A DNA stretch of 50,657 nt from Deltaproteobacteria bacterium (GTDB lineage Bacteria > Myxococcota_A > UBA796 > SXON01): NCBI GenBank assembly GCA_947490345.1, contig CANLGL010000035.1, positions 1-50,657 on the forward strand, in the 5' to 3' direction. Made by a program: the position numbers and the translations under genes. This document shows, piece by piece, positions 27,401 through 33,971 of the stretch. Positions within the stretch are counted from its first letter, which is position 1, and each line of letters opens with the position of its first letter. The notes under the pieces are model-generated. The model was not told the origin of the DNA and searched no databases. It was given only the letters and a program-made list of their open reading frames with translations.

Positions 27401-27984
27401 ATCGCCGAGCCGTAGTACGACCAGTTGTCCGAAAACGTCGTGTTGCTGAAATCCAAGGTCGACGCTGAAGCATAGACCGCGCCGCCCACATAGCCGGTGA
27501 TCCCCGAGAACGTGGAGTTGGCCACCGTGACCGAAGAGCTGGCGACGTCGAGCCCAGGTCCGTAGTACCCGGTGCTGCCGAGGTCCTCGACGATCACGTC
27601 GTCGAGCGCGAAGTCGGCGTTGTAGACGTAGATGCCGCCCGCGCCAGTGTTGCGCACGGTGAAGCCCTGCAAGGTCGTGCCGGGGGCCTCGCCGCTGGTG
27701 GCCTGCACGGCCCAGGTCGCGGCGCCAGCGGCATCGATGATGGTGCTGGCAGAGCCGGAGCGCGAGTAGATGGTCAGCATCTTGCCGTCGAAGTCGATGG
27801 ACTCGGCGTAGGTGCCGCTTTCGACCCGGATCAAGTCACCATCGACCGCGGCCGCGATCGCGTCCGTGATGGTCGTGTAGGTGGCGCTGCCCGAAGCGTC
27901 GACGTCCAGCGTCGAGGCGTGTGCGGGAAAGGCGGCCGCGAGGGCGAGGAGGGTGACCAAGGAGAGCTTGAGCATGGGGCGCAT
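24403..27984 (-). CDS. Giant secreted beta-helix protein with MopE-type repeats and MYXO-CTERM-like tail
   Basis: Secreted protein of 1193 aa. ATG 27984 gives MRPMLKLSLVTLLALAAAFPAHAS, a good signal peptide; ATG 27975 is the alternative. Residues ~25-860 form a right-handed parallel beta-helix of Asn/Ser/Tyr-rich rungs, with repeated STFxxN and GGAIYAYY units like polymorphic outer-membrane/adhesin proteins. Residues ~925-1130 hold about seven Asp/Cys repeats of the type DxDGDGY-DCDDTDASINPGATE-GIDQDCDG, known from MopE and thrombospondin-like calcium-binding proteins. The C-terminus (DDGCGCDTGSPAAVAIPALLLAGAMIRRRRA) is a Cys-Gly-Cys, hydrophobic and Arg tail like the MYXO-CTERM sorting signal. 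Probably a calcium-stabilised surface adhesin. It is flanked by inverted copies of a 66-71 bp repeat. The antisense strand is open over 1100 codons because of the biased codons. Confidence 0.88.
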   Translation of the reverse strand: MRPMLKLSLVTLLALAAAFPAHASTLDVDASGSATYTTITDAIAAAVDGDLIRVESGTYAESIDFDGKMLTIYSRSGSASTIIDAAGAATWAVQATSGEAPGTTLQGFTVRNTGAGGIYVYNADFALDDVIVEDLGSTGYYGPGLDVASSSVTVANSTFSGITGYVGGAVYASASTLDFSNTTFSDNWSYYGSAMYLTGSDATLTDSTVDGNESYYGGPGIYAYASSTVVGTNLAITNNISGYGYGAGLLISTSSDATLTGGEISDNIATYGTSGYYGAVWIETNSTLSATSVTFARNEGYGGSAVTIYNYSEGTFDDCTFEDNTSLYYGALQLSASDATVTNSTFTGNTSGGYGAAIYAGSTFTLDVSGSTFDSNVATYYGGAIYAYYYGEVAIADSTFEDNEGSNGGAIWAQQLYDVITVSDSTFSGNEATSGAGGALYAYYYAEVDIADCTFESNEAASGGGALFAYYLYDDLDVRNSTFTDNVSSSGGGGAAYLYGYTGANFSSCDFSGNEATAGGAIYAYYTLATVNTTACSFDSNESKGAGGAIYGYYNVELEVQSCSFDNNIAYTDGGAIYGYYAVTPITVTDSTFTTNSADHGSGGGIGIYYDSEVELEGNTFTSNYAYTNGGGYYGAYLVNTTSLDDTFESNSAEHGNGGGIDQDGVYAGYGESSFTNTVLHNNTAGYYGGGMMVNYQTVSVLDGLDVQGNVADRNFGGGIYAYGNTDLLVSHTAICGNTADEGGGVYTSYSTNAEWTNNVIQENVANYGGGMAFVTEYALAVTNNTLVGNDGASDGGGLYLYGVHGAFSNNLVGYSADGDGLVVDDSDSAANSTFTYNDWYNNVSDDASGYVTSADLATMAGNIFLDPDLYDYTVDGDCSNDVLLPNGSSPLINAGDPALSDPDGSVSDIGAYGGPGSQIEDADGDGYASAIDCDDTDASINPGATEIVGDGIDQDCDGADLTAAELDQDGDGHDTDAVAGGTDCDDTDASVNPDATEVWYDGTDQDCDGNDADQDGDGWDVTQDCTDTDASIYPGAAEVPYDGIDNDCDSATTDTDIDGDGYDAEEVGGDDCNDDDANINPGEEETWYDDIDQDCSGGSDNDQDGDGHDAASAGGDDCNDLDGTKITPEDCGIGDDTGDTGTDTGTDSGGVPDEDDSGDKTDDGCGCDTGSPAAVAIPALLLAGAMIRRRRA

Positions 27985-28025
27985 TCTGCCTGTTTGGCGT
28001 GGCGCGCGCAAGGGGGTGGCCGGCG

Positions 28026-28091
28026 GGCGGCCGCCCTTTGGGCGCCGGGCTTTCACTGCGGGCCGGCGGCCCTCCGCTCTATCCCTGCCGC
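28026..28091 (+). repeat. Dispersed intergenic repeat family II, copy 2
   Basis: A 66-bp element starting GGCGGCCGCC and ending CCCTGCCGC, inside the 160-bp gap upstream of the beta-helix gene. Shares CGCCGGGC, CACTGCGGGCCGG, GGCCCTCC and CTCT with copy 1 (inverted) and copy 3. No gene is seen in the gap. Confidence 0.7.
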
Positions 28092-28144
28092 ATCGCGCAC
28101 GGGGCCAAGGGTGCCTCCGGCGCCACTCCGCGACATCGCCGCCC

Positions 28145-29317
28145 TCACCCCTCGCCCGCACACCCCGCAATCCCCGCCGCGACCACCCGGTGCCCCTCCA
28201 CCGTCAAGTGCCCGTCGAAGGGGAGGAAGGGGCGATCGCCTCGACGTGCCGCCTCCCGCAGCGGCGGTAGCAGGTCGCAGGAGGGGACACCCGCCGCGGC
28301 CGCCGCCGCCAGAGCTGCCGCCTGCACCCCATCGAGATCGGGCGTGACCTGTTCCAGGCCGACGCTCGCGAACGTGCGGCGCGCGGTGGCGTCGTCCATG
28401 ATGAAGGCGGGGGGCACCACCGCGACCAGCGCGCGGGCGCCGACCAGCGCACACGCCTCCCGAAACGACACCAGCGCCTTCTTCGTAGAAGCGTCGTCGG
28501 CAGCGGCACGCGCCCGCCCCTCCACTGTGAAGACGCCCAGCTCCTCGCGGAAACGCCGGGCGTTGGGATCGCGCCCCCGCCGCACGCGCGCGGTCTCGTG
28601 CCAGGCCCAGTAGTGCGCGGCGAGGACGCTGTGGTCGCGAAGCATGCGGAACCAGTAGGGCGTGTGAATGCCGATGCCGACCTGGGGAAGTCCGTACTCG
28701 GGGGCGCCGGGCTCGCCGGGACCGAGACCCGGCGCGTCCAGCGTCAACGGCGGCTTCTGCCGGTTGTCGAAGAAGTCGTTGCCGGTGAAGAATATGGCGA
28801 CCACCACCTCGGGAGTGAAGTGCCGGCCGAGCTGCACCGTGCGGATTGCCTCCCGCCACGTGGAGTAGCCGTCCACGCCCGCGTTGAGCACCTGGATGCC
28901 GAGGGTCTGGGCCAGGCGGGCGGAGAAGGTCTCGTCGTCGTCGACCTGCAGGCCGATGGTGAACGAATCGCCCACGGTCAGCCAAGTTCGGGTGCCCTTG
29001 ACGGGCTCGGCGCCGCGGGTGCCCCAACTCGAAAAATGGGGAGTGACCGCATACCCAAAACTCTGGATGGTCCCGGTGAAGTTCGGGTTGGGATAGGTCA
29101 TCGGCCCGTCCTGCACGTAGATGTCCTTCGGGTAGGACATCGGCGCCGAGAAGACCAGGTCGTTCCCGCGTGCCAGGCCGTCCGTCCGGCCGATGGCCTC
29201 GGCCAGGACGAGTCCCGCGACGAGCCCGCCCGCAATCAGCGCCAGCCGTCGGAGCCAGCCCGTTCCCGCTGGTGCCGCGCGCCCCGAACCGTCGCGACGG
29301 CCCCGCCAGGGGGCCAT
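28145..29317 (-). CDS. SGNH/GDSL-type hydrolase with N-terminal membrane anchor
   Basis: A 390-aa protein. ATG 29317 lies 5 nt after the ATP-grasp stop with GAAGGTG just upstream. Residues ~17-37 (RRLALIAGGLVAGLVLAEAIG) are a single membrane anchor. The hydrolase core follows: TWLTVGDSFTIGLQVDD (block I, GDS), VLNAGVDGYSTW (block II Gly), FFTGNDFFDN (block III, GND) and near the end DGHLTVEGHRVVA (block V, DxxH). This is the SGNH layout of lipid or carbohydrate acyl esterases such as those acting on surface polysaccharides. Downstream of, and probably co-transcribed with, an ATP-grasp gene. The active site most likely faces the periplasm. Substrate unknown. Confidence 0.85.
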   Translation of the reverse strand: MAPWRGRRDGSGRAAPAGTGWLRRLALIAGGLVAGLVLAEAIGRTDGLARGNDLVFSAPMSYPKDIYVQDGPMTYPNPNFTGTIQSFGYAVTPHFSSWGTRGAEPVKGTRTWLTVGDSFTIGLQVDDDETFSARLAQTLGIQVLNAGVDGYSTWREAIRTVQLGRHFTPEVVVAIFFTGNDFFDNRQKPPLTLDAPGLGPGEPGAPEYGLPQVGIGIHTPYWFRMLRDHSVLAAHYWAWHETARVRRGRDPNARRFREELGVFTVEGRARAAADDASTKKALVSFREACALVGARALVAVVPPAFIMDDATARRTFASVGLEQVTPDLDGVQAAALAAAAAAGVPSCDLLPPLREAARRGDRPFLPFDGHLTVEGHRVVAAGIAGCAGEG

Positions 29318-29322
29318 CACCT

Positions 29323-30573
29323 TCACGCCGGGCCCGTCCCAAGGCGATCGGACTCGGTCTTGCACCAGAACTGGACCAGGCCGTAGAAATGCTCGGTGAA
29401 CTGCTCGATCTCGTGCTTGGGGAAGAGCATCGCCACCTTCTCGCGGATGATGTCCCTGGCGCGCGTGGTGCGGAAGAACTCGATGCAGACTTCGTCGAGA
29501 TGAGCGAGGTGGGTGCGCCTGAACTCGTCGAAGCGATCGGCGTCGAAGTAGGTGCGGGCGAGCTGATCGTAGCGGGCCAGCTTCTCTTCGAAGGGCAGGT
29601 CGGTGTCCGCAATGTCGAAGTAGGGCTGCCAGTTCGGGTTGAAGCGCGGCTTGCGCTCGGTGTAGGCGCAGAAGAGCGTCCACGCGACGAGCGAACGCAC
29701 CGTCCACGGGAAGTGGTAGTGCAAGGACGTGACCTGACTGTCCGGGCAGGCGTTGGCAAAGTCGATGGGATGGAACGTGCCGCCCGAACGCAGCGCCTCG
29801 CAGGAGTTGTAGTCCCAGCAGAAGAACGCGTTGATGACGCGCGCGTAGCGCTGCATCGTGGTCCAACCCTGCGCGTCCATGAAGTTGAAGTCGACCACGT
29901 AGCGAGCGTGCAGCGGCGCGGCGGGGTCGTACTTGACGCAGTTGATCTGAGGCCCGATGCCGATGGCGCGCACGAAGAGGTCCCAGTCGTCGACCGCCTT
30001 CTGGAGGTGCATGACCTGGGTGCCGGAGGCGTTGTAGGCGGCGTGGAGCGCGGCCCGGTCATCCACCTTGCTGACCCCCCGCCACGCGCCGCCGTCGTAC
30101 GGCTTCATGAACAGCGGGTAGCCGACGGAGTCGCCGACGGTGTCGAGCGAAAAGAGCTTGTTGTAGCGGCGGATGGTCGTGTTGACATCCGCTTCGTCGG
30201 GGTACTCCTTGGGGGGGAGCAGCGCGGTCTTGGGTATGGGAAACCCGAGGCGCATCATCGCGACGTAGGTGGTGTGCTTTTCGGCCGCCTGGATCATCCA
30301 CGGGTTGTTGAGCACATAGGTGCCGTCGATCGCCAGCTTCTTGATCCACTCGCGCGTCGTGGGAAACCAGTGGGTGATCCGGTCGAGCACCACGTCGTAG
30401 TTGGGGGTCGCCTGCAGGTCGAAGGGCTCGACCTTGACACGCTCGACGGAGAAGTCGACGGTGCCGCCCGCGGCGGGCAGCTTCAGGTCCAGGCGCTTGA
30501 CGATCTCTTCGTAGCAGGCGGGCCAGCAGTGGTCGGCGCCGAGCGACAGGCCGATGCGACGGGTCTGAGACAT
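29323..30573 (-). CDS. ATP-grasp domain protein
   Basis: A 416-aa soluble protein. MSQTRRIGLSLGADHCWPACYEEIVKRL opens it, then a pre-ATP-grasp region with FDLQATPNYDVVLDRITHWFPTTREWIKK and YVLNNPWMIQAAEKHTTYVAMMRLGFPIPKTALLPP (~88-127), the usual entry to an ATP-grasp fold. LFMKPYDGGAWRGVSKV (~155-171) carries the Lys-Pro and Gly-rich ATP loop. DWDLFVRAIG, VVDFNFMD and a Cys-rich region (FCWDYNSCEALRS, HPIDFANACPD) follow, where DFA/N residues may bind metal. The C-terminal 100 residues are helical and unfamiliar. Such enzymes make carboxylate-amine or thiol bonds. It heads a two-gene operon with the SGNH hydrolase. The substrates are unknown; I would not name it further. Confidence 0.78.
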   Translation of the reverse strand: MSQTRRIGLSLGADHCWPACYEEIVKRLDLKLPAAGGTVDFSVERVKVEPFDLQATPNYDVVLDRITHWFPTTREWIKKLAIDGTYVLNNPWMIQAAEKHTTYVAMMRLGFPIPKTALLPPKEYPDEADVNTTIRRYNKLFSLDTVGDSVGYPLFMKPYDGGAWRGVSKVDDRAALHAAYNASGTQVMHLQKAVDDWDLFVRAIGIGPQINCVKYDPAAPLHARYVVDFNFMDAQGWTTMQRYARVINAFFCWDYNSCEALRSGGTFHPIDFANACPDSQVTSLHYHFPWTVRSLVAWTLFCAYTERKPRFNPNWQPYFDIADTDLPFEEKLARYDQLARTYFDADRFDEFRRTHLAHLDEVCIEFFRTTRARDIIREKVAMLFPKHEIEQFTEHFYGLVQFWCKTESDRLGTGPA

Positions 30574-30625
30574 CGAGGACTCCGGGGCCGGAGGGCTAAC
30601 CTGTGCGCCGTGCTACCGTGCGCCC

Positions 30626-32068
30626 GTGCCGCGCCGACCCTGGTACCCCGCCGCTGAAGTGCTCATCGCCGCGCTCCTCGGCACCTGGCTCGTCGCTTTC
30701 GTCGTCGCCGGGGTGCGGGTCCGCGGCTTCGCGATCACCACCTCGGACTTCCAGGACTACTGCTTTGCGGTGAAGTCCTTCGCGGACGGCCGGTTGGACC
30801 TCTGGCCGTCGCAGCGGACCGTGCTGGCGGGCGCGCTCCCGGGGCTCCTGATGCCCTCGATGGGCGCGATCGGCGCGTTGACGACGGCTTCGTTGTGCTC
30901 CACCGTCGGGTGGGTGGCGGCGCTTTTCGTGTGGGCGCGGGCCATCGGCGGGCGCCGCGCCGGCTGGTTGACGGTGGCGTGGGTGGGGTGTTTTGGGTCG
31001 CTGGTGCTCTTGAGCCGGACGGTGAGCTTCTACCCCGAGGTCATGCTCGTTCAAGTCGCGACTGCGGCGACGGTGGCGGGGGCGGTCGCGCGGGGAGGGG
31101 TGGGCTGGTCGGTGGCCGCCAGCCTGTGTTTCTACGCCCTGCCGCTCGCTGATCTGCGCAGCGTCACCTTGGTGGTGGCCTTGCTCCCGGGGGCGGTGCT
31201 CGGCGGGGCGATGGCGAAGCTCCCGTGGTGGGGGCGCCTTGTGGCGGCGGCCGGGCCCGTGCTCGCGGTGGTCTTGTCCTGGGAGACGGGCGCGTGGTCG
31301 TACCCCGCCGATCCGGCCTCGCTCCAGAGCGCCGTGCATCGTTATGCGGAAGACGCGGCGCGGCTCTCCGGGGTCACTTGGACGCTGCCGCGCTGGGAGG
31401 ACTCGCCCGCCTTCCGCTGGGGCCACGGCTCCCCGCTCACGCTCGTGGACGCCTTCCGCTTCCTCGGTGAGGTCGACCGCTCCCGCCCCACCTCGATGAG
31501 CGAGAGCTGGTTCCGTCAGCCCGGTGGTGGCGAGCTGTATGCGATGCGCGTGCCGATCGCGGTCGCGAGTGGAGTAGCGCTTGTAGTGGCGATGCGCAGG
31601 CGGCGACGGGCGCTCGCCCTGGTGCTCACGGTCACGCCTTTCCTGGTGCTCCTACGCGCCGCGGCGCTCACCCTGCCCCATCCCCGGCAACTGGCGTTGG
31701 GATCGGCGTCGCTGCCGCTCTTGTTCGGCCTGGCAACGGCTGCGATCCTGCTGGGCTTCGACCGCCTGCGTCGCCGCGCGCCCGAGTCGATGTCGTGGCT
31801 GCGCCGGGAGCGGGTAGGGCCGACGGCGGGGGTGCTGGCTTTTGTGGTCGTGGTCGCAATCGTGGCGGGTTGGCTGCCCTCGCTCTACGCGCCGGATGCG
31901 CGCTGGCGGGGCCAGTTGGTCGCTGACGACGAGCCCCGTGAGTCCCTTCGAGTTGCGCGCGGCGAGCTGCCGGCTGACCCCCGGCGGATGTGCGCCAAGG
32001 TGCTCATCGAGGACGCGGCGCGGGGGATGTCGATCGAGGTGCCCTGGTTTGACGGGGTGCGGGAGTAG
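30626..32068 (+). CDS. Polytopic membrane protein
   Basis: A 480-aa integral membrane protein with about nine to ten hydrophobic segments, for example AAEVLIAALLGTWLVAFVVAGV at the start and VLAFVVVVAIVAGWLPSLY near residue 420. The segment after TM1 (SDFQDYCFAVKSFADGRLDLWPSQR) is a short loop rich in polar residues that resembles the first periplasmic loop of GT-C-like glycosyltransferases (mannosyltransferase/PMT type), but a clear DD/DE motif is not seen. The last ~60 residues are a soluble tail. GTG 30626 is the start, divergent from the ATP-grasp gene by 52 bp. Its stop directly abuts the stop of the next convergent gene (no gap). Function not recognised. Confidence 0.7.
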   Translation: MPRRPWYPAAEVLIAALLGTWLVAFVVAGVRVRGFAITTSDFQDYCFAVKSFADGRLDLWPSQRTVLAGALPGLLMPSMGAIGALTTASLCSTVGWVAALFVWARAIGGRRAGWLTVAWVGCFGSLVLLSRTVSFYPEVMLVQVATAATVAGAVARGGVGWSVAASLCFYALPLADLRSVTLVVALLPGAVLGGAMAKLPWWGRLVAAAGPVLAVVLSWETGAWSYPADPASLQSAVHRYAEDAARLSGVTWTLPRWEDSPAFRWGHGSPLTLVDAFRFLGEVDRSRPTSMSESWFRQPGGGELYAMRVPIAVASGVALVVAMRRRRRALALVLTVTPFLVLLRAAALTLPHPRQLALGSASLPLLFGLATAAILLGFDRLRRRAPESMSWLRRERVGPTAGVLAFVVVVAIVAGWLPSLYAPDARWRGQLVADDEPRESLRVARGELPADPRRMCAKVLIEDAARGMSIEVPWFDGVRE

Positions 32069-32695
32069 CTAAACCCCCAGCGCCCCCCGCACCGCCGCCA
32101 CCAACTCGGCGTACCTCTCCCCGTTTTCGACCTCTTGAATGCCGAAGCGGTACAGCAGGTGGCCGTGGCTCTGGGCCAGCTCTTTGACCACGGCACCCAC
32201 GATCATGGCGGGGCGATCGGGGGTTCCCAAACGCAAACGCAAGGCGCCGCCCTCGACGAAGACCAGATGGAAGTCGGCCGGGACGCTCACCAGCCACTCG
32301 TCGGGGTGCAGCTCGACGATGCGCATGGCCCCGTCTACCAGCGAGACCGGGCCGCCGGTCGGGGGCAGGGCCTCCAAGACGACGCGCGGGCCGGTGCCTT
32401 CGGCCCGGTTCCATCCGTCAATGAAGCCGAGGAGCACGCCGCCCTGGGAGCGATCGGGCACCGGGACGCCCGCCCGCAGCACGCTGGCTTCGAAGGTCCA
32501 TGGCGTGCCGTTCACCGTCAGCCACACGCGCACATCGGTGCCTGCCGCGGGTGGGGTGGTGGCCAAAGCGAGCACGACGCCGCCCCGCTCCACGCGGACA
32601 AGCTGCCCACGTTGAGCGGCGCCGTTTCGAGGGAGGACGTCGACGGTGACGCGGCCCTCGGCAGCGGCCTCGAGTATGCGTCGCGGGTCGTCCAT
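32069..32695 (-). CDS. PilZ-like domain protein
   Basis: A 208-aa soluble protein. The N-terminal half (VTVDVLPRNGAAQRGQLVRVERGGVVLAL) and the C-terminal half (LVSVPADFHLVFVEGGALRLRLGTPDRPAMIVGAVVKELAQSHGHLLYRFGIQEVENGERYAELVAAV) have the beta-strand spacing and closing helix of YcgR-N/PilZ tandem proteins. The RxxxR and DxSxxG c-di-GMP motifs are not evident, so c-di-GMP binding is doubtful. ATG 32695, divergent from the phosphoesterase gene by 40 bp. Alternative: an unrelated beta-barrel domain. Confidence 0.55.
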   Translation of the reverse strand: MDDPRRILEAAAEGRVTVDVLPRNGAAQRGQLVRVERGGVVLALATTPPAAGTDVRVWLTVNGTPWTFEASVLRAGVPVPDRSQGGVLLGFIDGWNRAEGTGPRVVLEALPPTGGPVSLVDGAMRIVELHPDEWLVSVPADFHLVFVEGGALRLRLGTPDRPAMIVGAVVKELAQSHGHLLYRFGIQEVENGERYAELVAAVRGALGV

Positions 32696-32735
32696 CGGAC
32701 GGCGGAGCTATCCCGGCTGGGCTACACCCGCAGCC

Positions 32736-33587
32736 ATGCGCGTGGCCCACATCACGGACGTTCACGTCGAGCGGGCGCCGGGCGTCGGGGAGCTGTTCAA
32801 CAAGCGCCTGGCCGGCGCCGTGAACCTGTACCTGCTCGGTCGCCACCAACACTTTTCGCCGGCCTCGCAGTCGGCGCTGGTCAAGGCGGTTGCCGAGGTT
32901 CAGCCCGACCTCGTCTTGTGCACGGGTGATCTGACGGCGACGGCGACGACCGCAGAGTTTGCGGCGGCAGCGGCCCTGGTCGCTCCGCTGAGGAGTCGCT
33001 TTCCTTGGGTAGCGATTCCCGGCAACCACGACGTCTACACCGACGAAAGTGTGGGTCGGTTCGCCCGCTCCTTCGGTCCGACGGCGCCAGTGCGGGTGCA
33101 TGCCGCCGGCGGCTGGGACGTGGTGCTCGTCGATGTCTGCCATCCGGACTGGCTTTCGCGCGGATGGCTCGGAGACGCTGGCCTGGCCGATCTGGAAGCG
33201 ACCCTGGCCGGCGGCACGGCACCCGTGCTCTTGGCCATCCACTACCCGCTGCGCGACCGTCGCGGTGAGCGGTACGGACCGAGTACCCGGGCCTGCATCG
33301 ACGCCGAGGCGATCGAGGCGGTGCTCGTACGTTTCCCCCGCGTTCGCCTCGTGGTGCACGGGCACGAACACCACGGCTACCGGACGGAGTTGCCACGCGA
33401 TGGCGACCCCATCGCCTCCATCGACCCCGGCGCGGGCGGCTATGCCCACCTGCCCGAGCGGAAACGCACGGCGCACTTCTGCGTCTATGAGCTCGATGGC
33501 AACGGCCTTTCAGCGGTGGAACGCTACGCCTTCGATGGCGAACGCTTCGTCCCCGAGGTGGGCGGCGCCTTTCAGTCGGGCGGCTGA
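32736..33587 (+). CDS. Calcineurin-like metallophosphoesterase
   Basis: A 283-aa phosphoesterase. All metal-binding motifs are present: DVH at residues 8-10, CTGDLTA (Asp), PGNHDVY, a conserved His in AIHYPLR and GHEHHG near residue 211. This order (DxH, GDxx, GNHD, H, GHxH) is the calcineurin-like fold that includes cyclic-nucleotide phosphodiesterases (CpdA), nucleases and phospholipid pyrophosphatases. There is no signal peptide, so it is probably cytoplasmic. ATG 32736; the open frame upstream is intergenic and antisense. Its 3' end overlaps the convergent thioesterase gene by 16 bp. Substrate cannot be told from the motifs. Confidence 0.87.
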   Translation: MRVAHITDVHVERAPGVGELFNKRLAGAVNLYLLGRHQHFSPASQSALVKAVAEVQPDLVLCTGDLTATATTAEFAAAAALVAPLRSRFPWVAIPGNHDVYTDESVGRFARSFGPTAPVRVHAAGGWDVVLVDVCHPDWLSRGWLGDAGLADLEATLAGGTAPVLLAIHYPLRDRRGERYGPSTRACIDAEAIEAVLVRFPRVRLVVHGHEHHGYRTELPRDGDPIASIDPGAGGYAHLPERKRTAHFCVYELDGNGLSAVERYAFDGERFVPEVGGAFQSGG

Positions 33588-33967
33588 ATTCTCGCGCGGA
33601 CCGTGGCAGGTAGCCGTACCAGCCGGTTCTTGCGGTCGACGCACGCCAGTTGCACGACCCCCTCCACCATCGCCACCTGGCCATCGGGCCGCCACACGCT
33701 CTGCGAAAATATAGTTCGGTACTCACTTTCAATGCGGACCGCGGTGCGGACCTCGAGGAGGTCGCCCAGGGTGGCCGGCTCGCGAAAGGTGAGCTCGCAC
33801 TTGTAGACCACAAAGCCGATGCCCTCGTCGCGCCACAGGCGGACCAACTCAGCGGGTCCCAGCAGATGCTCGCGGGCGCGTTCGAAATAACGCAGGTAGT
33901 TGGCGTGGTAGACCGAGCCGCTCAGGTCGGTGTCCTCGTAGTAGATCTGGAGGGGGATGACGTGCAA
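33572..33967 (-). CDS. ybgC: Acyl-CoA thioesterase of the YbgC/4HBT hotdog family
   Basis: A 131-aa hotdog-fold thioesterase. YYEDTDLSGSVYHANYLRYFERARE (~9-33) is the YbgC/tol-pal thioesterase signature with the catalytic Asp ~14. GIGFVVYKCELTFREPATLGDLLEVRT and a closing strand follow, with the expected length (E. coli YbgC 134 aa). It starts 4 nt downstream of the NtrC-type regulator stop on the same strand, so the two are probably in one transcript. tol-pal genes are not adjacent in this window, unlike in many Proteobacteria. It likely hydrolyses short- or medium-chain acyl-CoA or acyl-ACP in the cytoplasm. Confidence 0.88.
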   Translation of the reverse strand: MHVIPLQIYYEDTDLSGSVYHANYLRYFERAREHLLGPAELVRLWRDEGIGFVVYKCELTFREPATLGDLLEVRTAVRIESEYRTIFSQSVWRPDGQVAMVEGVVQLACVDRKNRLVRLPATVRARIQPPD

Positions 33968-33971
33968 CAGC

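Noticed and set aside
24082..27468. 1128-codon open frame on the plus strand opposite the beta-helix gene
   Set aside because: It is an endless Val/Gly/Ala-rich sequence without domains, produced by codon bias and regular repeats of the real minus-strand gene.
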